Source: Bipolaris cookei
Taxonomy: Eukaryota; Ascomycota; Dothideomycetes; Pleosporales; Pleosporaceae
Direction: 5' to 3'
Length of the DNA stretch: 47,169 nt
Assembly: GCA_002286855.1 (NCBI GenBank)
Contig: NRSV01000121.1
Location: 1-47,169 of the forward strand
Shown here: positions 1 through 11,966 of the stretch, in pieces
Layout: each line of letters begins with the position of its first letter
Numbering within the stretch: position 1 is the first letter of the stretch
Program-made: the position numbers and the translations under genes
The notes under the pieces: model-generated
Database searches by the model: none
What the model saw: only the letters and a program-made list of their open reading frames with translations
What the model was told of the DNA's origin: nothing

Positions 1-298
1 TATCATGGGTGGCTAGCGTACGTGTAGTACCTCGGTAGCACTCAGCCAATCAGCAGCAGAATCCAGGTGTTATGGCAACCCGGTGGTTACCGTGACACTT
101 CCCCTCCTATATAACGGGCTGAGCCCTGAGTCACATGACTAGGCTGCCGGCCTAGTCGCGTCCCTGGCAAGGTAAGAGCTGTGCGCCAACCCCAACAAAA
201 GAAGCTCCCCGCTCGCGTCTTGCCTTCTTCTTCATCTTGACTGTAAATAGCATCTGGACTAGGTAGCTGGAATACAGTCCCTACAGACCGTTCACATC
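1..298. other. Gene-free left edge, possible solo LTR
   Basis: No coding sequence is recognised here. On the plus strand there is a TATA-like CTATATAA near 109-116, followed by pyrimidine-rich sequence. A stretch from about 67 (TGTTATGG) to about 296 (TTCACA) begins with TG and ends with CA, as an LTR would. The flanking five bases do not form a target-site duplication, so a solo LTR is only a weak possibility. It lies directly behind the stop codon of the minus-strand gene next to it. Confidence 0.2.
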
Positions 299-2194
299 CT
301 AGAACAAGTCCTCAAACAAAGCGTTACTGAAATCATCCCCCGAAACAGGCATGGCAGGATTGAATATATCTGCCAGCTCAGAAGCGTCGAGCAGTCCGGT
401 TTGGAAGCCTCCACTTAGTTGTCCTAAGTCAAGACCATTGTTGCCATCTTCATTTGATGGCTCACCAAATAGGAGAAGGTCCCGATCTTCATTTCCATTG
501 GCTTCGGGGGTATTCTCTTCAGGCATCAAAATTGGCTCCTCGGCCTCCTGATGCTCGATCTGAAGGGGATTCAGATCTGGCTGCTCACGCCCCTCACACA
601 TCTCTGTGGGCACAACAACGGAAGCTTGTACAGCTCCTTGCCTTCCATTCCATTCCCTATCTCCGACAACCGCCTGCGTCGTCTGTGGTTGCACTTCCTC
701 CCTATACCCCACTTGCTCTCGCTGGAGCGCAGATCGAGGTTTCGCACGAGGTCTTTTGACAGCAGCTCGTCGTGGAGCTGGCGAACACTGCGCAGCTGAA
801 CTCACTTCTGAGACGCGGGAATCATGCCTCCACTCCAGTGGTGCCATACAAGCCTTGGCGCGAGTCGTGTCTCGATCCCGCATCTCCTTGCTGAACCAAC
901 CATCCCACGTCTTGTGGCGCCGGTCCAGCTTGCCATCCTTGAAAGCCAGTTCTTCAATCCGAGAACAAACTCTTTCGTATTTACGCTTTACGGCGCCCTC
1001 CAGCTCGCGAAGAGTAAGGCCATTGCGGCAACAGTCGTGGTTGCGGCAAGTGCAATCCTCGCTGCCTCCGCATCCCGTGTCGACGTGAAGACACATGTAC
1101 CTGTCTTGTATCTTCAGTGGGTATGAAGCCAAGTCTCGGGATGGAATCTGAGGGCAGTGGATTAGATCTACATATGCCTCTTCATCTTTGTCAGGCGATG
1201 GCTGTCGGCGTTTCTTTTTTGGCTGCGGGATTTGCTTCGCAGCCTGGAAGACATCGAAGGCAGCTAGCTTCTGCCATTCGAGATCTGTTGGCTTCTGTGA
1301 GCTGTCGCCATCAAGGTAGATACGGTCAATCATCTCCTTCTGGTCGAGATATCGCCGGTGTTCCGCCTTAGCTTTCTCTGTCCTTTCCCGTCGCACTGAC
1401 TCGTCCAATTCTGGTGTAACTCATTTGGCGAGTTGGCAGTCTTCCCCAGCTTCTAGCTCTGGCGCAAGGCGCTCCTGGCCCTGCGATATTCTTGGAGAAC
1501 TGTCTTTTTCATCGTCGATGACAATTGCAGTATTGTTGTCTGTACCAGGCTGTTCTCCTAGCGAGGCAAGCTGCGCCGAAGAAGAGGCGCTGCTTGCCCG
1601 AGATACAGCCCTAAGGTCAACTGTGTGCATCTGTTCGGCCACAATGTCTTTGAATTGCTTGGTCCGCTCCTCATATGTCCCCGTCCGCTTATCGGTAAAT
1701 TGAGCGTACCACAGTTTCTCTTTTTGAGCGATATCCCTGCTCTTTTCCTTGACAAGATCAAAAGCATGAGTGTACTCTGTAGAGCTAGGGTTGTGACTTT
1801 GCATAATGTGACCAAATACGCCAAATGCTGTGTAGAGGTTATGTCGCTCCACGGGCGATAGACACCGAACATTCCACAAGTCGCTGGGTGTGTAAAGGGC
1901 GTTGATCTTTTGTGATTGTAGATAGAGAAAGCTCGGGCTGATACCAGGAACGATGGACGAAGGATTCTCATTCTGCAAGTCTGCTGCGGCATCCTTCAAC
2001 CACTCTTGAGGGGTAGCCAAGTATGGGTTTGTGTGGTTGTCACCGAACGAAGCTTGTTGGGTGAAAGGAGACTGTTGAAGGTAAGTTTGAGGATTATGGT
2101 GAACGGCGTATGCAGGCGGTTGGTATGGTGTGGACTGTATTGCCCTTCCCGAGTAGACCATGTATGGTATTGACTGTTGAATAAAGAACGACAT
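299..2194 (-). CDS. Uncharacterised protein, frame split by one in-frame TGA
   Basis: I do not recognise the family. A clear ATG at 2194 opens 257 codons, ending at TGA (1421-1423). The same frame then continues without another stop to TAG at 299-301, so the whole stretch is 632 codons with a single interruption. The first part starts with a Tyr/Gln/Pro-rich segment and ends in an acidic and Ser-rich tail. The second part is rich in charged helices and holds a cysteine cluster at about residues 367-390 (pattern C-x6-C-x5-C-x-C-x4-CC). It ends in an acidic region. No intron with credible splice sites removes the TGA. Either there are two adjacent genes (the second lacks a nearby ATG), or one gene with a nonsense mutation (CGA to TGA is one transition), or stop readthrough. 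Confidence 0.45.
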
Positions 2195-3477
2195 TTTAAC
2201 CGGTTTTCGAGCGAAGGGAAGTGTCTTGAGTGTGGTTGGGTTGAAGTGATGACTTTGCCTTGAGTGCGGTTGAGCCGAAGCGACGATTGTAGCTTGAACG
2301 GAAATATGGCCGTGTCGAATTGAATGAGGGTATCTCTTCTGAGATTCTAATGATGATGATATTCGCTTTGGATGTTGATGGACGAAAGTCGTAGCTGTGA
2401 TAGGGTTGCTTTGATCTGTTGTTGAGGAGTGAGTAACGAATTTTTCATTTTATATTCACTTTCACTACCTGGGAGACCGAGCAACGCTCTTTCACTGCAT
2501 ATGATATTCCGCCCACTCACTGGACAGGCTATAAATAGTGCTCATAGCGATAGATGTATGATTGATCGGATTTGCAAATGCCTTCATCTTTACTGGCTCA
2601 GAATAAGTGTCATTGCGCATGCGAACTACGGTTGAGACTGGAGATGCACACAAATGTCCATTCTCATCCTGTCTCTTCGGCGCCATATTGCTGTCACAAG
2701 CAGAATTCCGTCGAACGGTAATCGTGGAGACATGGGTAGAGTGCGCCAATAATGATTCATCGGGAATACTGCATCATCGCTTATATTACATAGAAGTTGA
2801 CCAAATATATTAGGTGAATTTCCATTGCCATCATCGGTCTCTTACATACAATATCTGGCTCATGAATCCTCATCTGCGCTTCCAAATTCTTCCATTTTAC
2901 TGCTTTGTGCCCCTGAACTAAAAATCTTGCTACTTCGAGCTTGGAGTGTCTTGTTGAATCTTGCATTCACCCCGGCTACCAAAAAAATATGACTATTCTT
3001 ATAACTGAACAATAGTTATGCAGCGTGTGAATCGCTGTAATTGATGTCCTGCCTTCGTGCACGTTTAAATTGAACATATCATGTGACCAGTATCGAGCTG
3101 TTAGTAGTGCAGAGGATTGGTTAGTAAAAGGCCCTCTAGTGTAAGCTGACGTTGTAATACGAAATGACGTTCCAAAACCACTTGCCATGTGTCGAGATCC
3201 ATTCAGGTCAGTCCGTGACCATGAGATTGAAAACGCATGGTTGTTGTGGGGCCGTCGTAACTGTGCACACTCCAACCTCAAAGTAGCCTAGCGCTGATGA
3301 TAAGGGGTCAAGTGGGTTCATGATTCAAGGATCAATCCTCTATTACCCTCCAACCATTCCCAATACTAACAGCAGATCGTGTTTGGACCCTCTATGAGCG
3401 CGCTATGTTCTGGTCGGATAGTGATAGCGACTAGTCCGTCCTACGTATATATCAAGTTTTGCCATCGTTCTGGTTAA
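2195..3477. other. Intergenic, nothing recognised
   Basis: Only short overlapping reading frames occur, none with a recognisable domain or good coding character. The part next to 2194 should hold the promoter of the minus-strand gene and the part near 3400 the start of the zinc-finger gene. Confidence 0.5.
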
Positions 3478-4227
3478 GCTGACAACACAAGCTCCAACTT
3501 CCGCTGTACCCGCTGCGATCGGGAGTTCTTATACCAGTATGCGCTGCGACAACACTGCCTTAACGCCCCCAACCACCACCCGTGTCATTCATGCGACTTT
3601 GTTGGAGCAACTCGCGCGGAGTTGTTCACACATCACGACCAGATAAGACACGCGACGGTTTGTCGCGGCTGCAACAATGGGAAGGGATACATCTGGGGCA
3701 GGGAATCGCAGGAGTATCTCGATCACCTGGAGGAAGACAATGTTTGTGAGATTTGTGAGACGCATTTTGAAACTCCGAGCAACCTTGAACATGTGAGCTG
3801 AATTGAATCTTGGTTGGATGAATATTGACACGGCGCGCAGCATGAAATGACACATCTGGAACGGACAATTGAATGTTATGGATGTTACAGGAAGTTCTCC
3901 ACATATCCCGCCATGATCATCCACCTCGAGGCCGCTATCTGCGTTTCCGGAATCGATATCCGCGCTCTAAACCAGTCGGCTGCTATGTGTTTTCAGTGGA
4001 AGGCGTATCTTGATCAGGATTATCGCCAGGAACTACTCGATCGTGTTAACCTAGAATCAATGTATGAACGTGTGTACCCATTTCGATGTCCCGGCTGCGG
4101 TGCAAGTTTTACAAAGCTATCGGGTCTTTTCCAGCACGTTTACAGTAATGCATGTCACCAGGGTCTGTATGAGGGTAAGATAGCCAAACTGATCAGGTGG
4201 CTGCAGAATCGCCATGATAGGACTTGA
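3478..4227 (+). CDS. C2H2 zinc-finger domain protein, 5' end unresolved
   Basis: Probable nucleic-acid-binding zinc-finger protein of a family common in Pleosporales; target unknown. Exon sequence up to 3792 encodes several Cys/His pairs: CTRCDREF followed by an HC pair, CHSCDF with HH, CRGC, and CEICETHF. A 48-nt intron follows (3793-3840, GTGAGC...GCAG, phase 0). The second exon continues with CYGCYRKF and CPGCGASF...H and ends at TGA 4225-4227, with a basic terminus typical of this family (KLIRWLQNRH). The frame is closed by TAA at 3475-3477, so a first exon with the ATG must lie further upstream. ATG 3394 is a candidate, but I could not find a phase-consistent intron joining it. The function in gene regulation is inferred from the fingers only. 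Confidence 0.7.
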
Positions 4228-4849
4228 TACGAAGGCAGACATGGCGAAATTGCACAGCAGGTTTCTGTGTTACTGTATGCACATTCCAATGTAAAAGTCG
4301 TCATTTCTTGCTCAAGCACTGGGGTCTTAGTCTCGTGATTACAAATACGAGCAGGTTTGCTTCAGACTTATTCCGGCAAATGTTTGAATATTTATTACTT
4401 GAGCACTCGACAAAATTCTGAACATATGGTAACACTGCACTTCTTGCATATGTAAACTAAACAACTGTTAGATTGTGTTGATTATTGAGGATAGAAAATT
4501 GAGGTGTAAAAACTTGTGTATTCTCTTGATCCACCTTAACGTTATTTATACGTGGTGGTTGTGGGCACCATAATCAGGTTCGTTAAAGGGCCTTTTTGAT
4601 TTTTCCTGGCAGAGTCCAATTGTTTACGTCCTGGTGCAGTAATAGAGTTCCCTGAAATTTCTTCGGTTCTGGTTCGTAGAATCGGTACTCACATCTGACA
4701 ACAACAAATTGCTGATTTTTGGTATCATAAGAGTATAACTTTTGGTAAATTTTGATCTATTGTGACATACCATTCTCTATTACACTACTTTCGGTGCTCA
4801 CGGGTTACGTTACCCACTCCAAAATCAATCTCTGAGTCCCAATTGTGTA
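4228..4849. other. Intergenic, nothing recognised
   Basis: AT-rich spacer between two convergent genes. It should contain both 3' untranslated regions. No repeat or RNA gene was seen. Confidence 0.5.
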
Positions 4850-7365
4850 TTATATGCTCCTACCAATTTCTATTGTCATCGTTACAAGATGCGCCGCAAT
4901 CATATCGCAACCAAAGGCCTCGAAGCGACTGATCTTCCAGTCTTTCTTTTCCTTGTCATAAGTAGCTTTGGCCTCGAAGAACCGGCAATGCACCTGTGCG
5001 AGCTGATTAAACATTACGTTCTTGCCTGGTTGGCGCTTCATCATCACCCAAGACTGGTTCATCAAGCGCACCAGCTCTCCCCAAGCAACGACTCGAAGAA
5101 ACGCTTCGTGAGACATGGAGAAGAGTGTGCAAAATGAGCGATTCCATCCCATAAATAGTCCAATAGCAGGCTGGATCACATCTGCATTCCAGTTAAGCTC
5201 AGTGTCATTGGCGTTCCAGCGACCGAACACCTCTTCTACATTGATCCCCACATGGTCTTTGATCAGAGCAAGCTGTGTAACCGCTGACTCTTCTTCCGAC
5301 GAGCACCTGAAAGCATCGCTGCGATGGGGAAACTCGATCAGAGTCTCCTCTCTCAATGGCGTGCGTTGCATACCAAAGATGGCCCTTAGATCCTGCCTGA
5401 TGCGCTCCGCCAACATCAGATTGCATATGAAAACAGACCTTGTAGCTTCAGACGGCTCTTCGGAATGTTTATAGTGTGCGTCAGATCCATAGTTTCCAGT
5501 AGATGAGTCAGTGGGATATCGAAGTTGTTCGTCTTGATCAAAGGTCGTGGAAGAGCCCAGACACGAGACCTGTTGAAGGAGTGAGTCAATCAATCCAGTG
5601 TTATAAGCATGACCAGACATGCTGACTATCACATGCTCACCTTTATCGTTAGAGTTGTTTGTCTTTGCCTCCATATTGGAAATAGCGCCCCAGTCGCGGC
5701 CCTCGAGGGTATGCAGCGTGGGTGTGTGTCTATGGCGCGGCGCATCTGTTGGCAACTCTGCTGCGGAAGCCTGGGCGGGAAGCTCGCTAATATTGCTATC
5801 GCATCCTTTGTTTTGGTTATCATGGCCAGCTGGAATCGCATACTTATCGCTAATGCAGTAGGCTGAAGGTGATAGTTCAGCAATTTCTTTTTTGACTGCT
5901 TCTTTGTGACTATTGTCACTCAAGTAGTTTTCGTAAAAGAATGAATGCGTTTTAGGGCTAGCGGCGGCAGATTGTGTGGATCGCCTTTGGTCTGCATACC
6001 TGTCATACACTGCGCTGATGTTAGTTTCGTCCTCGTCCGCGATGCTAAAATATAGATCAGTGGTAAGGGTATAACCATCCGCGCGATTCTCGTGCTTATG
6101 GGTATCCGGCATGCTAATGGTTGGCTCGAGCTTCGAGGACTGCTTGGGGGTAACTTACTAATTGATATAGTTCCTAGGCCACTATGCATTGAGCGCATTT
6201 CGAAAGCATTATCCGTTCGGGTATTATCTGGCGCATGACTTTTGGAACGGCTATGCATATCTCCACCACTCACATCTCGTTGCCCTTGATGTTGAGGTGC
6301 AGATACAGAGGTAGAATCGGAGACATTCCAAGGAGCGGGTCGGTTTTTCAGAGGAGTAGTTGTCGGCCCATAAGGTTCCTCCCATGGAGCAGAAAAGGAC
6401 GACCCCAAGGGCGTGCTGGCTGATGAAGAGATACCATTAGAATATTTACACAAAGAGGGGCGGATATGCTGCCAAACTGGCGGAGGCATCTCTAACTCTT
6501 GCTGCATTGCTGCACCATCTTTGCGCGGTCCTACGAAGCGAGGCGTCAGTGGCTCCACATTACTGCGCATTCCCTTCTCCAGCTTGTGAATTCTCTGAGA
6601 TAACTCGCCAGTATACTCATTTTGGGCTGGACGTTGGTTTTGCTGATGAGGGTATTTCGATTCGGATCGTGCCTTGGGCGTATAAGGGGGTGGTAAATCG
6701 CCAGCCATACACTCCCACTTTTCTTGCGACACAATCATTTCATCTCTGTGAAGAAGAAAATATTCCGCACATTGCTCCATTATTACTGGATTTAGAAGCA
6801 TACCGTACGTGTAACAATCAGGTTCGGTACAACGACATACGAACCTCCTTGCAGGATTCGCCCAGTGGAAAGAGCGGATATATATTCCAGCTTTGACCCA
6901 CTGCTTTTCGCGTTTCGCTTGATAATCCGTATACTCAGCCATAGTACATGTAATGTAGTTCTGGCGGTCCATGTAAAAATTCATGCTTGCGTCTAGTTCT
7001 CGCCATCTTGGTGCAAGGTGGCAAGTTTTCTCCCGATGTCGTGCAGGATGGCTGCACCGGCAGATTTTAAGCCTATCCAAGCCAACATAGTGAAGCCACC
7101 ACTCTGGAATTGGCGAGCCTGGGAACAGGTGTGGCCAAAACTCATTTGCGCGACGAATGTCAATTCGCTTTGTTCGCTTACTACGCACGAAGAAAAGCTT
7201 GTTGCCGTGGTCTTCGAAACGCATCGTGTTGATTAGCTGAGGATAACAAGTTATTGGATACCCTATGACTTGTAGGTATCTATTACTTCTTAAGGAGGAA
7301 GAATGTGTCTTTTCAATGGGTACTCGAATACTTGGGTATTGGATGTGAGAAAGAATCGATCGCAT
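4850..7365 (-). CDS. Large uncharacterised protein, two exons
   Basis: I do not recognise the family. Two long minus-strand frames overlap and are best joined by a phase-0 intron from 6273 (GTGAGT) to 6140 (CAG), giving exons 7365-6274 and 6139-4850 and a protein of 793 residues. A second ATG at 7224 would give 746 residues and is equally plausible. The N-terminal part contains paired cysteine clusters (CRCSHPARHREKTC near residue 102, and CRCTEPDC further on) and aromatic-rich segments. The middle is Pro/Ser-rich and probably disordered. The C-terminal ~200 residues look folded and helical, with many Trp and Phe. The intron is predicted by eye; a shorter 45-nt candidate using GTAAGT at this place does not restore the frame. 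Confidence 0.55.
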
Positions 7366-7701
7366 TAGATTCTCTTTATGATAGAACAGACCTGAAAGTC
7401 TGTGTCATCACATTGTTCATACTGAAGTGGTACAAAGATGCCAGAAACATTACAATGCACGTACTTTGAGCCATGTATATTTTCTTTCCAACGATATTGT
7501 AGCATGATGCACGATGTACTTGGAGACCAGGCACCGATGATCGCATTGTGCACCAACAACAATAAGATACTTCTAACCTTTGACAAAGATGACAATGGCG
7601 ATCCTTTAGAGATAACTATTTGTTCAATCGCCCTTGTTCTCTATAGAAGCCAGCGTTCACGATACCCACGAAAACAAAAATACAAAACGTTCACATTCGC
7701 G
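7366..7701. other. Intergenic, nothing recognised
   Basis: Upstream region of the large minus-strand gene. A 76-codon minus frame abuts that gene, but it shows no domain and is probably chance. Confidence 0.4.
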
Positions 7702-8432
7702 TCATGTGCTTGAGCCAAATGCTATGGCTACAGTACCATCGAGTACGGCGGCCTTTGCAAGACGATCTGCTAGTTGGTTGTGCTCCCTTAAAACATGCCA
7801 GAATCCCACCTAGATCAGCTTTAGTATCGTACATACTCATTATGTCCTTGAGGGTGACAACTGACCTGGGTGTTCTTTGCCTTGAGCTTTTTGATCAAGT
7901 TGTTGAGTTTTAGAAATAGATTAAGATTTGCACGCTTCTTGCATTTAGACGTGCGCCAACTGTGTCGCTACACGACCAGCCACGAAATTATCTTGAGCGA
8001 CGCCGTTCAGATGGCCGAAACATACATATCTTCCATGTTCGTAGCCATTTGGTTATTCTTTTGATGACATAACTTGAGTCGGACGCCACAATCCCTAATC
8101 TTTTTCCTTCTCGTTTTTTGTAGTAAAAGTACTGGAGAATATCGTGTATCAGCTATTGCCGCAAGAAGTTCCGCTCGTTGGTTTGATGGGACCGCAAAGT
8201 CGTCTAGCATGTTGGTAATGGCTGTGGACAGTTGACCTGAAGTATTACTGCTATATGCTATACCGATCCCGGATTTGGCTGTAGATTTTCCGTTGTTTTT
8301 GCACGCACCATCAGCGAATACAATGCGGAAGTGATGACAGGGCACCAACGTTGGTTATTTTCGAAAGTCATGGAGAGATTGATTGTTGCGTGCACAGCAG
8401 TAGAACACAAAGCCTCCACACCTGGGGCACTC
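7702..8432 (-). pseudogene. RNase H-like protein pseudogene
   Basis: Remnant of a ribonuclease H family protein with an N-terminal zinc-ribbon-like start (ECPRCGGFVFYCC, near 8432). The RNase H core begins with the VFADGACKNNG strand that carries the first acidic residue, and continues with SNQRAELLAAI. After that the homology jumps between frames: GIVASDSSYV with KRITKWLRTWK in a second frame, NLNLFLKLNNLIKKL in a third, and the last motif (HVLREHNQLADRLAK) ends at TGA 7702-7704. There is an in-frame TAA before the catalytic core (about 8358) and at least two frameshifts, so it cannot be translated as one protein. It may be a cellular RNase H paralogue or the tail of a retroelement. Cellular origin is favoured because no reverse transcriptase lies upstream. 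Confidence 0.8.
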
Positions 8433-9527
8433 TCGGATAAGGTTTTATACAGGCCAACTGGTAATTTCTTGAAATAATTATAACCTTATCTTGCAGGTTT
8501 CTTCGCCTTGTTCCATCATTGATTTTGTTCGGAGAGAAAACAGGCGTTGGATTGGAAATTGCAGCAGGATTGTATCAAAGGGAGTGTCTACACAGTACGG
8601 TACCTATAACCGCAAGCTTCCCTGAACCCGGCTGCAGCCGGTGACCCAAAATGTCGCCAGCCATCTTCCGGTTCTACATACCAGTTCTGGTAAAGCTAGA
8701 CACCGGTAGATGCCGTTGTTCGAAACATTTCCTGGTCAGTGCATGGCGGCTGACACCTGACGTTTGTTATCATGATGCATCGTTCAAGATGAGCAAGCAC
8801 GTTTGACACAAACTTATCATGTTTAGCGCATGAATTGCTACTGTTTAATAGTCATATCCTGCTGGATGAGTGGCTATCGTGTGATTAGGCTGGTTGTTCC
8901 CGAGCTCGTTTGACCAAACGACAATCAATACAGCGATAACAATCCGAATGACAACAGCACGATAATTTCAAAGAGAAACACAGTTTGAGTGAAGTGAAAA
9001 AAATATCCAGGGGCCCAGTGGGGATGAATAGCGGCTTCCTGAACACAGCAAAATATCATCAGTCTACCATATATAGTTTACACATCTTTCATCACTATAT
9101 TTACACCCTCGAATCAGCAAAATGTCTTCTGTACCAATCTCCGTCCCTATCTCCAACATCTACATTGCATATAACCACCACCCGTAGCCTTCTATCCCAA
9201 TCAATCACCGCGATGCAATAGATGTATATATCATCCGATACCGAACAGGAATTATCTTCTCAGCGCCCAGCGATTGTAATGGCCGGAAGAAGGAAACGGA
9301 AATCTGACTCCTTACAGAGAGCCGTGTTTCGGGCTTGGTTTCGAACGCGGCAATTTGGACGGTCCTTCTCCGTTATCAAGGGAAAGACGTTGCCTGCATA
9401 AGAGTACATCGCGTGCACCACCACTCTCTCGGAACTACCCTCAGATCTATATGGTTGCATCGCACCAGTCGCGCTTCCCTAGTACAAATTTTCGAAATGC
9501 CGTGTTGTAACCAAGAAAACTCAATGA
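8433..9527. other. Intergenic or decayed gene
   Basis: No recognised domain. Around 9065-9130 there is a promoter-like arrangement: TATATAG at about 9069, then AAAATG with a short frame of 20 codons from 9122. The same frame continues beyond TAG and TGA stops up to 9532, so this may be the decayed 5' part of the disrupted gene that follows. Confidence 0.3.
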
Positions 9528-9606
9528 TTTGATTCACTCCAAGTTCGCTCCCTGCTCTGCGCAGAAGAAGCCGGGCTTGATCTCGAAACCATTACACGAT
9601 CGCCTA

Positions 9607-9659
9607 TACCGTGCCGGACGGTCATGTGCCTCGGACGGCCACATGCCCGATCTGCCCCA
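9607..9659 (+). repeat. Left terminal inverted repeat of the 2.1-kb pogo-like element
   Basis: This 53-bp repeat is a perfect inverted match to 11675-11727. Inside it CGGACGG occurs twice, and CATGTG is mirrored by CACATG 12 bases later, so each terminus has internal direct and inverted symmetry. Confidence 0.93.
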
Positions 9660-9760
9660 TCAAAACCACCAAAAAGTTGAGGCTGTAGAGTAGCATTAAA
9701 CAGCTGTTGTTGCAAGATTTCTTAGTGTCGAGATACAGAAATAGTGTTGCAATCATCTAT

Positions 9761-11626
9761 CTATTGATACTTGGCTGGTAACTTGATATCGCGGCCGCGC
9801 CGTGATCGCGGTGTTGATGGAACTGCTGAGCGACCGTGTGGCTGCTTACGACCACTACGGCTAGCACTAATTTTTTTTGATATAGGCTTTGTATGAGTTT
9901 TGAAGCTTCTTTTCTTACCCTTCTGGGAAGTTTTAAGAGTTTGTTCTAGTCGTTTTGCAGCTCTACGGGCAGCTTGGCGAGCAGCTCGCTCAGTAGCTTC
10001 ATCAGCTTTCTGCTTCGCCCGCAGTAGCCTCGCCTCTGCTCGCGCGCGACGCCGTGTATCAAGCTCTTGAGCTTTAAGCAGCTTTGCCTCCTCCCTAGCT
10101 TGGATCTCAATAGCTTTTTGATGCTGTAGTATCTCACGATCACGCTATTTCTGCTCGTAGAGGCTGCGAGCTTCTCGCACCTTCCGCGGCGACCAGAAAC
10201 TAGCTCCACCATGATAATCTTCGGGCAGCTCAAGCGTGCCAGGCTGTGAGCGCTGCTTCCGCTGGCGCTCACCAACTAGAGCTTCTCGCAGCTTCCTGTT
10301 TTCTTGCTGAATAAGCGTTGAGTGGGTAGTAAGCTTCATAATCGTCCGGTTAAGCTGTGAGATCTTCCTGTTCTCTTTTTGACTAACCGCGCGATCAACA
10401 AGCTCTCGGATCTTTCTCCAATCTGAAGCACTGAGCGCGGATGAATCGCTATCGCTCTGGTGAGCTGCTGGCTTAAACTTCTGGAGTATTACTTCTGGAT
10501 TGAACGGCGATATACCAGTAGCTTCAAAGGCTCGGAGGATCGTCAATTCCTTGAATGATGCCTGCCAGGCGTTCCAGAACAGTGGGAAGAAATGGGACTT
10601 GGTGATAGGCAGCAGCCCTTGGCACCTATCCATGAAGCTCGATAGCTCGTTCGAATAGGCAGTGGAGAGCGGCTTGAACAGCCCAACGTCGAGCGGCTGC
10701 AGCGTATGAGTCGCATGAGGTGGGTATATTGCGATCAAGATCTTATTCTGATCACAATAGTCAATAAACTCCATCGTGAGATGAGAGTGATGCCCATCCA
10801 TGAATAGTAATCGGTAAGAAGATCGAGCCTTATGCTTGGTAGCAGGATCAAACATCTGTTTGAGCCATTGGAGCCCGATACTATCGTTTGACCAGCCAGT
10901 AGCCGATGTGGCGATTCGGGCGGAGTGGATCTCTGGATCAAAGCCTTGCAACCACGAGTTTTGGATCGATCCAGATTGGCTTGAATAGATGATGCTTGGA
11001 TCTAGATGAGATCCATCAGCACAGATACAAGCTATCAGCATAATCCACTCTCGATTGCCATCTTGGATCATAGTCTTTCTTGATCTAGATTGAAGAGAAG
11101 CTTTAGAAAAGATCCTTGTTGAGCGCGATTGGACTCCAATCATGAAGCCCTTCTCATCCATATTGTATATATAGCGCGGCTCAATCTTATATTGGGCGAT
11201 TTTTTGGCGTAGAAGCTCGAAATATAGACGATATTTCTGTTCTGAATCAGCTCGGTGGCGATTGCGATCCATTGGCGTGGCCTGTTTTGCCTAGAGAAGA
11301 TCTGGATAGCATTGAACAAAGCGATCGACCCAGTGGTAACCAATCTCTTTATGCGCAATCTCAGATGCAAATCTCCGAACAAGATTTCGATTAGGTGGAG
11401 TACCACGTACAGTAAGCTGATCTATATATTTAATAAGTTCAAGCTCCTGTTGTGGGTGCAGCGCACGTTAATTTTAGTAGTAAGCCTCGCGCGTGGTCAA
11501 ACCTTGGTGGCGCCGCCTCAGCGTTGATGGCTCAACACCAAATTTTCGAGCAATTTGGGCATATACAAGTTTTTCTCTAGGTTCTAAAGCAGCTATAGCT
11601 TCAAGCGCAGCGTCGATAGGCTCCAT
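9761..11626 (-). pseudogene. Pogo-like transposase with four in-frame stops
   Basis: DDE-superfamily transposase that would cut and paste the surrounding element. The frame from ATG 11626 to TAG 9761-9763 is 622 codons with no frameshift. An N-terminal helix-turn-helix (QIARKFGVEPSTLRRR) is followed by a CENP-B/Tc5-type DNA-binding segment. The DDE core begins around NMDEKGFM (first Asp), then LLFMDGHHSH (second Asp) and PPHATHTLQPLDVGLF (third Asp). The C-terminus is a Lys/Arg/Ala-rich coiled tail. Stops interrupt it at 11474-11476 (TAA), 11468-11470 (TAA), 11291-11293 (TAG) and 10145-10147 (TAG). All fit single C-to-T or G-to-A changes. The stop-free stretch 11272-10148 still encodes the whole catalytic core. 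Confidence 0.92.
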
Positions 11627-11674
11627 TTGTGGTGATTGTGGCGTGATTGGGTGGGTGATGTTGGTGGTGGTTGG

Positions 11675-11727
11675 TGGGGCAGATCGGGCATGTGGCCGTC
11701 CGAGGCACATGACCGTCCGGCACGGTA
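11675..11727 (-). repeat. Right terminal inverted repeat of the 2.1-kb pogo-like element
   Basis: Perfect 53-bp inverted copy of 9607-9659, ending at the TA duplication 11728-11729. Confidence 0.93.
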
Positions 11728-11966
11728 TACGGGTGTTGAATACAGCCATCATTATTTCGATGTGAATGGCTTCGGAAACATTATTCATGATGTATCATTA
11801 GGGAATCAATGCTGTTTATATACTGGTGCTGCCTATAGTCAACAGCTTCGCCATTTAGTCGGCGCTTGTTTGCCGTCTCTGGAATCGTGCATTGGGGGAG
11901 TTAATTGGAATCTCAACCTCGGTCGTTTCTTGGCAGTCTCAATACGTAGAAACTTGTCGCAGACTA

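Larger units (their letters stand above)
9607..11727 (-). mobile_element. Pogo/Fot1-like DNA transposon, 2121 bp
   Basis: The element is bounded by perfect 53-bp terminal inverted repeats beginning TACCGTGCCGGACGGTCATG. The repeats can be extended with mismatches to about 67 bp. It is flanked by TA on both sides (9605-9606 and 11728-11729), the target duplication expected for the Tc1/mariner/pogo superfamily. It holds one transposase frame on the minus strand with a DDE domain. Four premature stops make it non-autonomous now, but perfect termini suggest it could still be mobilised by a related transposase or inserted recently. Confidence 0.93.
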
